The position numbers were made by a program, and so were the translations under genes. A DNA stretch of 14,760 nt from an uncultured Clostridia bacterium (lineage in GTDB: Bacteria; Bacillota; Clostridia; Christensenellales; Borkfalkiaceae). This document shows, one piece after another, positions 1 through 6,881 of this stretch. The stretch lies in NCBI GenBank assembly GCA_947632165.1, contig CANROI010000016.1, forward strand, positions 1 through 14,760, in the 5' to 3' direction. A model generated the notes under the pieces. That model was given only the letters and a program-made list of their open reading frames with translations. It was not told where the DNA came from and searched no databases. Numbering within the stretch: position 1 is the first letter of the stretch; every line of letters begins with the position of its first letter.

Positions 1-354
1 GTCGTGGTGCTGTACAATCTGTCTTTGCTCAACGTAAAGGAGCGCACGCGGGACATGGCGACGCTGAAGGTGCTCGGCTTCACCCATTTTCAGGTCTCCT
101 TCGCCCTCATCGTGGAGATCATGCTCCTCACCCTGATCGGGACCGCGATCGGCTCGCTGTTTGGGTATCCTCTGATGTTCCTCGTGATGAAGCTCAACGA
201 GATGGCGACGATGGCATTCGTCTATGCGATCAAGCCGATGTCCTATGTAATGAGCGTGCTCGTCTCGCTGGGCACGGCGATCGTCATCAACGCGCTGTTC
301 GGCATGCTCATCTCCCGCATCAGCATGACGGAATCCCTCAAGAGCGTCGAGTAA
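1..354 (+). CDS. FtsX-family ABC transporter permease, C-terminal end (5' truncated)
   Basis: The reading frame is open from base 1 and ends with TAA at 352-354, so only the last 117 codons are present; the GTG at position 4 is internal, not a start. What is seen is a C-terminal FtsX domain: a short motif around VLYNLSLLNVKERTRDMATL followed by 'KVLGF', then three hydrophobic segments, ending in 'SMTESLKSVE'. The ERTRDMATLKVLGF pattern and the ESLKSVE tail are characteristic of the large macrolide-exporter-like FtsX permeases of Bacillota, which often exceed 900 residues and work with a separate ATPase, probably encoded upstream outside the window. The transported substrate cannot be inferred. 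Family assignment is confident; the exact subfamily is not. Confidence 0.88.
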   Translation, partial: VVVLYNLSLLNVKERTRDMATLKVLGFTHFQVSFALIVEIMLLTLIGTAIGSLFGYPLMFLVMKLNEMATMAFVYAIKPMSYVMSVLVSLGTAIVINALFGMLISRISMTESLKSVE

Positions 355-379
355 AGCGTTTTTTTCGGGGCGCAATCCC

Positions 380-409
380 TTGCGGACAGGCGGGGGAATA
401 TGTTATAAT
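380..409 (+). promoter_or_regulatory. Promoter of the zinc-ribbon gene, with -10 only 6 nt from the ATG
   Basis: A perfect TATAAT lies at 404-409. A weak TTGCGG at 380-385 is 18 nt upstream. The start codon at 416 begins where transcription would be expected to start (about 7 nt after the -10), leaving no space for a ribosome binding site in the mRNA. Confidence 0.55.
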
Positions 410-415
410 CGGGTT

Positions 416-673
416 ATGAAGAATAAGAGCGTTTACGAAGAACAAGACGAAAAGAGAGAAAAATATGCGCGGGAGCACACCGTGCAGTGTCCGCATTGCG
501 GCGAGGCGGTGCTCGACCACATGACGAAGTGTCCGCATTGCGGGCACGAGCTCAAACCGGCGGGCTACACGCCGCTCACCGACAAGCAGATCAAGAAGAT
601 CAAGATCATCACATTTTCCGTCGGAATGGTGATCGCCATCGTCGTCATTATCCTCTGGAAGTACGTTTTTTAG
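416..673 (+). CDS. Small zinc-ribbon protein with a C-terminal membrane anchor
   Basis: An 85-residue protein. Residues 1-22 are highly charged. A zinc ribbon follows with C25-x2-C28-x10-C39-x2-C42, both halves reading CPHCG. A single hydrophobic segment covers about residues 63-84 (IITFSVGMVIAIVVIILWKYVF), so this is probably a tail-anchored protein with a cytoplasmic zinc-binding head. A role cannot be assigned; such proteins are common in Clostridia and are often named only by the zinc-ribbon domain. The ATG at 416 is chosen over an in-frame TTG at 380, because the TTG would put the -10 box inside the coding region and has no good ribosome binding site. No Shine-Dalgarno sequence precedes 416 at a usable distance, so translation may be leaderless. 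The gene is monocistronic, with a strong terminator at 693-721. Confidence 0.8.
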   Translation: MKNKSVYEEQDEKREKYAREHTVQCPHCGEAVLDHMTKCPHCGHELKPAGYTPLTDKQIKKIKIITFSVGMVIAIVVIILWKYVF

Positions 674-692
674 GCAAAACGTTGCATCTTTC

Positions 693-721
693 CCCGCTCT
701 ACTCCCGGTAGAGCGGGTTTT
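693..721 (+). terminator. Rho-independent terminator after the zinc-ribbon gene
   Basis: A perfect 10-bp stem pairs CCCGCTCTAC (693-702) with GTAGAGCGGG (708-717). The loop is TCCCG and the stem is followed directly by TTTT (718-721). Confidence 0.9.
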
Positions 722-819
722 CTCTGCCGTAGAGTGCCCATTTTCACGGGGAGAATCCCCCGAAAAAAGCATAGAGCGCTTCGGGCCGCGAATAGGTAGC
801 GCTTTTTCGAAAAACGGGA

Positions 820-847
820 TATACTGATACGGAAACATCACGGGAGG
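820..847 (+). promoter_or_regulatory. -10 box and ribosome binding site of the hemolysin III-like gene
   Basis: TATACT at 820-825 matches the -10 consensus at five of six positions; no convincing -35 is present at 16-18 nt. GGGAGG at 842-847 is a good Shine-Dalgarno sequence nine bases before the ATG at 857. Confidence 0.5.
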
Positions 848-856
848 TTTTCGGTT

Positions 857-1528
857 ATGGAACAGGCCGCAGTTGGCCGCAAGAGGGGGTTCACCTCCTT
901 CTATACCCGCGGCGAAGAGATCTTCAACGCCGTATCGCACATCGTCGGGGGCGGGATCGGGATCGTCGCCTGGGCGGTCGCCCTCGTGTTCGCCTATCCG
1001 GACCCCGCCTCTATGGCGGCGGTCTCCGTGTTCGGGCTGAGCATCGTCATCCTCTATACGATGAGCGCGCTCTATCACTTCCTGCCCGACGGCAGGGCCA
1101 AGGGCGTGTTCCGCATCTTCGACCATTGCACGATCTTTCTGCTCATCGCGGGCACCTACACGCCCTTCTGCATGATCGCGCTCGGCGGCTCGGCGGTGGG
1201 GATCGGCGTCCTCGTCGCGGAATGGGTCTTTGCCGCGGCGGGCATCACGATGAACGCGATCGCAATGGAGAACAAGGTCATAAAGGGGCTCTCGATGGCG
1301 CTCTATTTCACCATGGGCTGGCTCGCCATCATCTTCCTGCCCGGGCTGTTCGGCGCCGTCCCGGACGCATGTCTCTGGCTCCTGCTCGCGGGCGGGATCG
1401 CCTACACGGCGGGCATCATCTTCTTTGCCTTCGGCAAGCGGGTGCGCTATTTCCACTCCGTCTGGCACCTCTTCGATATCGCCGGCACCGTATTGCAGTT
1501 TCTGAGCGTGCTTTTCATGCTCCTGTGA
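857..1528 (+). CDS. Hemolysin III / PAQR-family integral membrane protein (YqfA/TrhA-like)
   Basis: A 223-residue protein with about seven hydrophobic segments, the normal length for the bacterial PAQR (adiponectin-receptor-like) family. The family motifs are all visible: E20-E21-x2-N24-x2-S27-H28 near the N terminus, S70-x3-H74, D89-H90 followed by TIFLLIAGTYTP, and H200-x3-H204 in the last segment. In structurally known PAQR proteins the Ser/His/Asp set binds zinc within the membrane and supports a hydrolase-like activity; bacterial members have been linked to membrane energetics and lipid homeostasis, and the 'hemolysin' name is historical. All residues expected for the metal site are retained, so the protein is probably functional. 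It is transcribed alone, between a terminator and the promoter of the next gene. Confidence 0.93.
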   Translation: MEQAAVGRKRGFTSFYTRGEEIFNAVSHIVGGGIGIVAWAVALVFAYPDPASMAAVSVFGLSIVILYTMSALYHFLPDGRAKGVFRIFDHCTIFLLIAGTYTPFCMIALGGSAVGIGVLVAEWVFAAAGITMNAIAMENKVIKGLSMALYFTMGWLAIIFLPGLFGAVPDACLWLLLAGGIAYTAGIIFFAFGKRVRYFHSVWHLFDIAGTVLQFLSVLFMLL

Positions 1529-1529
1529 C

Positions 1530-1559
1530 TTGACAGACCGCATGGCGGTCTGGTATAAT
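1530..1559 (+). promoter_or_regulatory. Strong promoter with an internal palindromic operator candidate
   Basis: TTGACA at 1530-1535 is a perfect -35. An 18-nt spacer leads to TGG followed by TATAAT at 1554-1559, so the -10 is both perfect and extended. The spacer carries a perfect inverted repeat: CAGACCGC at 1534-1541, a 3-nt centre, and GCGGTCTG at 1545-1552. It overlaps the end of the -35 and the extended -10 TG, the usual position for a repressor site. No T-run follows, so it is not a terminator for the upstream gene. Confidence 0.8.
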
Positions 1560-1587
1560 AAGGGCAGAACGGAATGGGAGGAAAAGC

Positions 1588-2202
1588 ATGAAAGTATTGC
1601 TCATCAACGGCAGCCCGAACGAGAACGGCTGCACCTATACGGCACTCAAAGAGATCGCGGATACCCTCGGGGAAGAGGGCGTGCAGTCGGAGATCTATCA
1701 GCTCGGGAAAAAGCCCGTTGCGGGCTGCATCGCCTGCGGCAACTGCCGCCGCACGGGAAAGTGCATTTGGGACGACGTGAACGCGCTCCTCGCGCGGATG
1801 GACGAGTTCGACGGCATCATCGTCGGCGCGCCCGTCTACTACGGGGGAGCCTGCGGTCAGATCACCGCATTTTTGGACCGTCTGTTCTGCGCGGGCGGAA
1901 GTTTTGCGGGGAAGGTCGGCGCGGCAGTCGTCAGCTGCCGCCGCGGAGGCGCCTCCGCGGCGTTCGACCGCCTGAATAAATACTTTACGATCAGCCGTAT
2001 GCCGATCGTCTCCTCGCAGTATTGGAACCAGGTACACGGCAACACGCCCGAAGAAGTGCGCAAGGACGAAGAGGGCATGCAGACCATGCGCACCCTCGCC
2101 CGCGAGACGGCTTGGCTCCTCAAAAGCATCGAGGCGGGGAAGAAGTGCGGCGTAAAGCGCCCCGCGGAAGAGCCGAGAAAGCGCACGAATTTCATCCGAT
2201 AA
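1588..2202 (+). CDS. NADPH-dependent FMN reductase / iron-sulfur flavoprotein-like oxidoreductase
   Basis: A 204-residue flavodoxin-fold protein. The N terminus MKVLLINGSPNENGCT contains the FMN phosphate-binding loop (GSPxxxGxT type). C47-x2-C50-x2-C53-x5-C59 follows, matching the compact cysteine motif of archaeal and clostridial iron-sulfur flavoproteins (C-x2-C-x2-C-x4-7-C), which can hold a [4Fe-4S] cluster. 'DGIIVGAPVYYGGACGQITAFLDRL' around residues 74-98 is the second FMN-contacting region. The likely role is two-electron transfer between NAD(P)H or ferredoxin and an unknown acceptor in the cytoplasm. GGGAGG precedes the ATG by a normal distance. It has its own promoter with a palindromic operator candidate, which suggests control by a redox- or ligand-sensing repressor. 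The physiological substrate is unknown. Confidence 0.9.
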   Translation: MKVLLINGSPNENGCTYTALKEIADTLGEEGVQSEIYQLGKKPVAGCIACGNCRRTGKCIWDDVNALLARMDEFDGIIVGAPVYYGGACGQITAFLDRLFCAGGSFAGKVGAAVVSCRRGGASAAFDRLNKYFTISRMPIVSSQYWNQVHGNTPEEVRKDEEGMQTMRTLARETAWLLKSIEAGKKCGVKRPAEEPRKRTNFIR

Positions 2203-2226
2203 AGAGATCCAATCACAAAAAGAGAA

Positions 2227-2276
2227 GCGCCCCGCGCGGCTTATCGCCGCGCGGGGCGCGTGTTTTATGATTTTTT
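2227..2276. terminator. Bidirectional terminator between convergent genes
   Basis: A perfect 14-bp stem pairs 2227-2240 with 2246-2259 (GC-rich, starting GCGCCCC), with loop TTATC. Downstream on the plus strand are TTTT and TTTTTT (2262-2276). On the minus strand the stem is followed by TCTTTTTG, so the hairpin can end both the FMN reductase gene and the convergent rqcH gene. Confidence 0.88.
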
Positions 2277-2291
2277 CCGCAGAGATCGCCC

Positions 2292-3923
2292 TCAGGTGGG
2301 GTCGGCGAGGATCGTGCGGAAGTCGGTATAGAGCACGGCGCCCGCCTTGCTCTTGGGCGGTTTTTTCACGTTTTTGACGGGGCAGTAGTCGACGGGCGTC
2401 TTCCCGCCTCCCTTGGCGTCCGAATAGCGGATGCAGAGCTGCGCCGCATAGAGCAGGACCTCGTCGGGCACCTCTCTCCCGCCTGTCTCGATCACGACGT
2501 GGCAGGAATGATACCCCTGCGTGTGCAGCCATATGTCCTGCGGCGCACTCCGCCGCACAAGGCGGTCGTTCTGCAGGTTGTTTCTGCCCGCAAGGATCCG
2601 GAATCCGTCCTTTTCGAATTCGCGGAAGGGGATCTCTTCCGTTCTCTTCCGCTCGGAAGGCGCCTTCAGCAGGCCTTCTGCGAGCAGTTCCTCTTCGAGG
2701 GAGCGCAGGTCCTCCTCTGAGGTAGCCGACTCCGCGGAGGCGAGCAGGGTCAGGCAGTATTCGAGCTCCTCCGCGGTCTCCCGCTCCTGCGGGGCGAGGA
2801 TCTCGAGCGTGCGCTTCTGTTTGCGGTACTTTTTGAAGTAGTTCTGCGCATTGCGGGAGGGCGAGAGCGCCTCGTCGAGGGCGATCTTCATCGTCCCGCC
2901 CGCCTCGTCGTAGAAGTTGACGAGTTCGCAGGACTTCATCCCGCGCGCGAGGGCATAGAGGTTGGCGGTGATGAGCTCTCCCTTGATGCGGTTTTCCTCC
3001 GCGGCGGCGCATTCCCGCTTTTTGTCAAGGATCTGGGCGAGCCGCTTCTCATGCTTCTTTTTGACGGTGTTGATCGCGGCGACCAGCCTGCGCTTGCCGC
3101 TCTCGAACCGCTTACGCGCCCGCTTCTTCGTGTAAAAATAGGACTGTGCCTCGCTCAGCGTGGGGAAGGGGATCCCCTCCCCGGCGCGCGCAAAGAAGTC
3201 GGTCACGCAGCCGTCCCGCTCCGTGACGCGGGGGGAGATCTCATCGGAGAAGATGTAGCCGTACACATGCTCGGCGAGGCTGCCGCCGTGGTAGGCGGCG
3301 ACGATCTGCTCCGCCGTGCAGGGCGCAAGGCCCGCCACATGCGCGAAGAGGAAGCGGGAGAGGTCCCCCTCGGGCGGGGGATCGAGCAGGGAAAAGAGCG
3401 CCTCTTTGTTGCTCGGGTTGACCTTATCCTGCGGGGAGGGCAACACGTATTTTACCCCCGGGAGAATGGCGCGCTTGCAGTTCTCGTCGAGCATGGTCGT
3501 CTTGAGCGCGCCGAGCACGGATCCGTGTTCGGTGAGGATGATGTTGGAATATTTGCCCATGATCTCGCAGCGGAGTTCCCGTTCGGTCGCGGAAAAGTCC
3601 GAAAAACATCTCAGGCGCAGAATGAGAATGCGCTCGAAGCCGGGCGTCTCCACGCCGAGGATCTCCGCGCCCGTGAGGTGTTTGCGCAACAGCATGCAGA
3701 AATTGGGCGCAACGAGCGGGTTTTCCCGTCCGCCCTCCGTAAAATAGACGCCGCAGTCGGACGCATTTGCATTGATCACGAGTTTAACCGTCCGTTTTCC
3801 GGTGTATATAATAAGGGAAAGTTCCTCTTTTTCGGGTTGGTTGACCTTGTTGATCCTGCCGCCGCGCAGAGCGGAATCGAGTTCCCTTGCGATGAGGCGG
3901 ATGGTAAACGTATCTTGCGGCAT
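2292..3923 (-). CDS. rqcH: RqcH / NFACT-family ribosome quality control protein
   Basis: A 543-residue protein, near the usual NFACT length (about 560-590). It has the N-terminal NFACT-N domain (about residues 5-165, including 'MGKYSNIIL' at 122-130), a central helical and coiled-coil region (about 260-400) and a C-terminal NFACT-R domain (about 430-535) with 'QDIWLHTQGYHSCHVVIE'. In Bacillus subtilis RqcH binds 50S subunits carrying stalled peptidyl-tRNA and recruits tRNA-Ala to add C-terminal alanine tails, which mark the peptide for ClpXP and other proteases. The Asp-Arg pair needed for tRNA binding there (D97-R98) is E97-R98 here, a conservative change. GAGGAG precedes the ATG on the minus strand. 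Older annotations call this a fibronectin-binding protein. It stands head-to-head with tig-clpP, consistent with a shared quality control role. Confidence 0.95.
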   Translation of the reverse strand: MPQDTFTIRLIARELDSALRGGRINKVNQPEKEELSLIIYTGKRTVKLVINANASDCGVYFTEGGRENPLVAPNFCMLLRKHLTGAEILGVETPGFERILILRLRCFSDFSATERELRCEIMGKYSNIILTEHGSVLGALKTTMLDENCKRAILPGVKYVLPSPQDKVNPSNKEALFSLLDPPPEGDLSRFLFAHVAGLAPCTAEQIVAAYHGGSLAEHVYGYIFSDEISPRVTERDGCVTDFFARAGEGIPFPTLSEAQSYFYTKKRARKRFESGKRRLVAAINTVKKKHEKRLAQILDKKRECAAAEENRIKGELITANLYALARGMKSCELVNFYDEAGGTMKIALDEALSPSRNAQNYFKKYRKQKRTLEILAPQERETAEELEYCLTLLASAESATSEEDLRSLEEELLAEGLLKAPSERKRTEEIPFREFEKDGFRILAGRNNLQNDRLVRRSAPQDIWLHTQGYHSCHVVIETGGREVPDEVLLYAAQLCIRYSDAKGGGKTPVDYCPVKNVKKPPKSKAGAVLYTDFRTILADPT

Positions 3924-3963
3924 AGCGGCTCCTCAAACGCCCCGATCCGGGGCCCGTGCGTTT

Positions 3964-3992
3964 ATTATACCCGAAAAAAACAAATTTGTAAA
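3964..3992 (-). promoter_or_regulatory. Promoter of rqcH
   Basis: On the minus strand TTTACA (3987-3992) is followed after 17 nt by a perfect TATAAT (3964-3969). The predicted transcript has a short leader of roughly 35 nt before the rqcH start at 3923. Confidence 0.85.
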
Positions 3993-4021
3993 TAAAATCG
4001 CTTTTCTTTTGCCCGACGATA

Positions 4022-4070
4022 TGTTAAAATGTAGGGTGCGAAATTGCTGAAATTCGAATCATTGCAGGAG
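4022..4070 (+). promoter_or_regulatory. Extended -10 promoter and ribosome binding site of tig
   Basis: TGT followed by TAAAAT (4025-4030) forms an extended -10. The -35 region at the right distance is weak (TTTTCT, 4002-4007). AGGAG at 4066-4070 is the Shine-Dalgarno sequence, eight bases before the ATG at 4079. It is divergent from the rqcH promoter, with about 55 nt between the two -10 boxes. Confidence 0.65.
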
Positions 4071-4078
4071 AAAGAAAC

Positions 4079-5383
4079 ATGAAATACGAAGTCAAACCCG
4101 CAGAAAAGAGCACCGTCAGGATCACGATCACCTTCACGCCCGAAGAGTGGGCGGCGGCGAACAACAAGGCGTATGTACAGAACCGTCATAAGTACGGCGT
4201 CAACGGATTCCGCAAGGGGAAAGTGCCCAAGAACGTCCTCGAACTCTATTACGGGAAGGGGCTCTTCTACGAAGACGCGCTCAATCTTCTCTATTCGGAG
4301 AACTTCGACACGATCCTCGAAAAGGAGAAGGATTCCTTCACCGCGGTGGGCGAACCCGCCCTGTCCCTCGGCGAGAATTTCTCGGAAGAGAACGTCGTCC
4401 TCGTCGCGGATCTGCCCGTAAAGCCCGACGTTCAGATCGGTTCCTACAAGGGTATAAAAATCCCGAAGTATGAGTATACTGTTACGGACGCCGACGTCGA
4501 GCGGGAGATCGACAGCGTGCGCGAACGGATCGCGGAGAGCGCGGAGGTCGAGGGCCGTCCCGCCAAAGAGGGCGACACCGTCAACATCGACTTCGTCGGC
4601 AAACAGGACGGCAAGGCCTTCGAGGGCGGCTCCGCCGAAAAGTACGACCTCGTGCTCGGCTCCCATTCCTTCATCCCCGGGTTCGAAGAGGCCGTCGCCG
4701 GCATGAACATCGGCGAGACCAAGGACATCGAGGTCACCTTCCCCGCCGACTATCAGGCGGCGGAACTTGCGGGCAAGCCCGCCGTGTTCACGGTCACGCT
4801 CCACAAGATCACCGAGAAGAAGCTCCCCGCGGCAGACGATGAATTTGCCAAGAAGATGGGTTCGGACAGCATGGAGGCATACCGCCAGAAGGTGCGCGAG
4901 CGGCTTGAGAAGAACGCGGCGTCGCGCTCCGTCAACCGCACCGAGGATTCGATCCTCACCGAGATCGCAAAGACCGCAACGGCGGAGATCCCCGAAGTCA
5001 TGATCGAGCGCCAGAGCGAAGAGCTCCTCCGCCGCACCGAGTACAATCTCATGTATCAGGGCGTCCGCCTCGACGATTACCTCAAATACGTCGGTTCGTC
5101 GCGCGAGGAATATAAGAAAAACTTCGCCGAAGAGGCGCGACGCAACGTGCTCCATCAGCTCATCGTGGAAAAACTCATCAGCCTCGAGAACATCACCGCC
5201 TCCGAAGAGGAGATCGAAGAAAAGATCAAGGAGCAGGCGGCGAGCGTCGGCAAAGAGGCGGAGGAGTACAAGAAGACGTTGGATCCCCGCCAGCGCGAAT
5301 ATATCGAAAACGACATCAAGGTGACCAAGCTCTTCACCTTCCTGCAGGAAAACAACGAAATGATTTTAGCGGAGGAAAAATAA
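4079..5383 (+). CDS. tig: Trigger factor (ribosome-associated chaperone, peptidyl-prolyl isomerase)
   Basis: A 434-residue protein of normal full length. The ribosome-docking signature GFRKGKVP lies at residues 43-50. An FKBP-type isomerase domain spans about 163-245 (VNIDFVGKQDGKAFEGGSAE, then GFEEAVAGMNIGE). A long helical C-terminal chaperone domain follows, rich in Glu and Lys. Trigger factor binds the ribosomal exit tunnel through L23 and shields nascent chains, and its FKBP domain isomerises Xaa-Pro bonds. The stop codon is one base before the clpP start, and the clpP ribosome binding site lies inside the last codons of tig, so the two genes are almost certainly co-transcribed and translationally coupled. 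No missing domain or frameshift was seen. Confidence 0.97.
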   Translation: MKYEVKPAEKSTVRITITFTPEEWAAANNKAYVQNRHKYGVNGFRKGKVPKNVLELYYGKGLFYEDALNLLYSENFDTILEKEKDSFTAVGEPALSLGENFSEENVVLVADLPVKPDVQIGSYKGIKIPKYEYTVTDADVEREIDSVRERIAESAEVEGRPAKEGDTVNIDFVGKQDGKAFEGGSAEKYDLVLGSHSFIPGFEEAVAGMNIGETKDIEVTFPADYQAAELAGKPAVFTVTLHKITEKKLPAADDEFAKKMGSDSMEAYRQKVRERLEKNAASRSVNRTEDSILTEIAKTATAEIPEVMIERQSEELLRRTEYNLMYQGVRLDDYLKYVGSSREEYKKNFAEEARRNVLHQLIVEKLISLENITASEEEIEEKIKEQAASVGKEAEEYKKTLDPRQREYIENDIKVTKLFTFLQENNEMILAEEK

Positions 5384-5384
5384 G

Positions 5385-5978
5385 ATGAACGAAAAGAACG
5401 TGCTCATTCCCTACGTCGTGGAGCGCACCTCCGGCGGCGAACGCAGCTATGACCTCTACTCCCGGCTCCTCGAGGACCGCATCGTCTTTCTGAGCGGGGA
5501 GATCGACGACGCAACGGCGAACACCGTCGTCGCGCAGCTCCTCTATCTCGAGGGGAAAGATCCGACCAAAGACGTGACCTTATACATCAACAGCCCCGGC
5601 GGCTCCGTTTCGGCGGGTCTTGCGATCTATGACACGATGAACTATATCAAATGCGACGTCACCACCGTCTGCATCGGTATGGCGGCCTCCATGGCGGCGT
5701 TCCTGCTCTCCTCGGGCGCAAGGGGCAAGCGCTTCGCCCTCAAAAACAGCGAAGTGATGATCCATCAGCCCCTCGGCGGCGCACAGGGACAGGCGAGCGA
5801 TATCCGCATCCAGGCGGAACATATTCTCCGCATCAAGAAGAAGATGAACACCATTCTCGCCGCCAACACGGGCAAGAGCCTCGAGCAGATCGAGCGCGAC
5901 ACCGACCGCGACAACTATCTGACCGCCGACGAAGCCAAGGAATACGGGCTCATCGACAAAGTTTACGAGAAGCGGTAA
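5385..5978 (+). CDS. clpP: ATP-dependent Clp protease proteolytic subunit ClpP
   Basis: A 197-residue serine protease subunit of standard length. The catalytic triad is complete: S102 in GMAASMAA, H127 in MIHQPLGG and D176 in RDTDRDNYL, with the same spacing as E. coli ClpP (mature Ser97/His122/Asp171). The oxyanion segment INSPGGSVSAG lies at residues 69-78. ClpP assembles into two stacked heptamers and degrades proteins unfolded by ClpX or ClpC. It follows tig by one base, with GGAGG at 5371-5375 as its ribosome binding site. In most relatives clpX follows directly; here 1.08 kb of repetitive noncoding sequence separates the two, so coupling of clpP and clpX expression may differ from the usual arrangement. 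Confidence 0.98.
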   Translation: MNEKNVLIPYVVERTSGGERSYDLYSRLLEDRIVFLSGEIDDATANTVVAQLLYLEGKDPTKDVTLYINSPGGSVSAGLAIYDTMNYIKCDVTTVCIGMAASMAAFLLSSGARGKRFALKNSEVMIHQPLGGAQGQASDIRIQAEHILRIKKKMNTILAANTGKSLEQIERDTDRDNYLTADEAKEYGLIDKVYEKR

Positions 5979-5995
5979 AACGGAACGTTTTCCAT

Positions 5996-6020
5996 AACGT
6001 CCCTCCGAAGGGAGGGCGTT
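5996..6020 (+). other. Hairpin just after clpP without a U-tract
   Basis: AACG-(T)-CCCTCC (5996-6006) can pair with GGAGGG-CGTT (6011-6020) around a GAAG loop, with a single bulged T. The following bases are GCGCCGCAG, so there is no U-run. It could be a weak or Rho-assisted terminator, a processing site, or a 3' stabilising hairpin for the tig-clpP transcript. Confidence 0.5.
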
Positions 6021-6113
6021 GCGCCGCAGCGATCATAATAAGGCGATTCTTCGACAATGCTACTCGCCTATGGCTCGTGCCGCCCTTAGAGAATAGAATG
6101 CGGGCGGGGCAGA

Positions 6114-6198
6114 ATGACATAATTGGGACGGCTCACCGTTCTCAATTCCTGCGCGGATGACATAATTGGGACGGCTCACCGTTCTCAATTCCTGCGCG
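6114..6198. repeat. 43-bp tandem direct repeat, two copies
   Basis: Copy one is 6114-6156 and copy two is 6157-6198; they are identical where they overlap and start ATGACATAATTGGGACGG. Each copy contains a hairpin: AATTGGGACGG, loop CTCA, then CCG-T-TCTCAATT with one bulged T and one G-T pair (6121-6147 and 6164-6190). Confidence 0.92.
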
Positions 6199-6355
6199 TT
6201 GGAAAACCGCGCTTTTCCATAAGCGCCCCCAATTTGCCGAACCCCTTCGGCTTCGTGTTCGATGAAACGAACGAGAGGGCAAGCAAATTAAACCGTAAGA
6301 GCACTTTTCATCACGACGTTTCTTTTCGAACGTAGTGAGCAAAGAAACGCGTGAA
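6192..6355. repeat. Repeat B-A composite, copy 1
   Basis: A 164-bp block also present at 6882-7045 with a single mismatch (A versus G in the final hairpin stem, at position 6316). Module B contains a perfect TGGAAAA / TTTTCCA stem around CCGCGC (6200-6219). Module A (6231-6355) contains GCCGAA-CCCC-TTCGGC (6236-6251) and a distal hairpin ending in GTGAA. Confidence 0.93.
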
Positions 6356-6608
6356 CCGCTTGCCTCAGGCGGAATTCACTTCCGCCGTGGGCGACACAAT
6401 TTGCCGAACCCCTTCGGCTTCGTGTCCGATGAAACGAACGAGAGGGCAAGCAAATTAAACCGGAAGAGCACTTTTCATCACGGCGTTTCTTTTCGAACGT
6501 AGTGAGCAAAGAAACGCGTGAATCACACGGCAGATTGTGTGTGGGCGACGGCGTTACATGAAATCCAAAACTTGACCCCTCACGAAATTTTTCCGCAAGG
6601 AAAAATTT
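6351..6608. repeat. 258-bp tandem duplication, unit 1 (modules C-A-D)
   Basis: Starts at GTGAACC and repeats directly at 6609. It contains module C with a perfect GGCGGAA / TTCCGCC hairpin (6368-6386), module A copy 2 (6398-6522) and module D (6523-6608). Module D ends in a strong stem, CAC-G-AAATTTTTCC, tetraloop GCAA, GGAAAAATTT-GTG (6581-6611). Confidence 0.93.
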
Positions 6609-6866
6609 GTGAACCGCTTGCCTCAGGCGGAATTCACTTCCGCCGTGGGCGACACAAGTTGCCGAACCCCTTCGGCTTCGTGTTCGATGAAACGAACGAG
6701 AGGGCAAGCAAATTAAACCGGAAGAGCACTTTTCATCACGGCGTTTCTTTTCGAACGTAGTGAGCAAAGAAACGCGTGAATCACACGGCAGATTGTGTGT
6801 GGGCGACGGCGTTACATGAAATCCAAAACTTGACCCCTCACGAAATTTTTCCGCAAGGAAAAATTT
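6609..6866. repeat. 258-bp tandem duplication, unit 2 (modules C-A-D)
   Basis: Exact direct continuation of unit 1 with only two differences found by eye: G for T at 6658 in the first bases of module A, and T for C a little further on in the CGTGT(T/C)CGATG segment. Module A copy 3 is 6656-6780. The near-identity suggests a recent duplication, or an assembly effect. Confidence 0.93.
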
Positions 6867-6881
6867 GTGAACATAGAATCA

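Noticed and set aside
380..415. TTG at 380 as start of the zinc-ribbon protein
   Set aside because: It would place the TATAAT box inside the coding sequence and has no supporting ribosome binding site; the ATG at 416 gives a compact, typical protein.
735..769. Hairpin CGGGG-AGAAT-CCCCCG near 740-770 as a terminator
   Set aside because: Its flanking tract is A-rich on the plus strand, so it would not end plus-strand transcripts, and there is no minus-strand gene to terminate.
795..825. SigB-like promoter before the hemolysin III-like gene (GGGATA near 816)
   Set aside because: No GTTT-type -35 at 12-16 nt; the TATACT at 820 is a better explanation.
6830..6858. TTGACC in module D as a -35 for clpX
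   Set aside because: No -10-like hexamer at 16-19 nt downstream. The TAGAAT at 6874 is too far away, and the same box also lies in the earlier module D copy with no -10 either.
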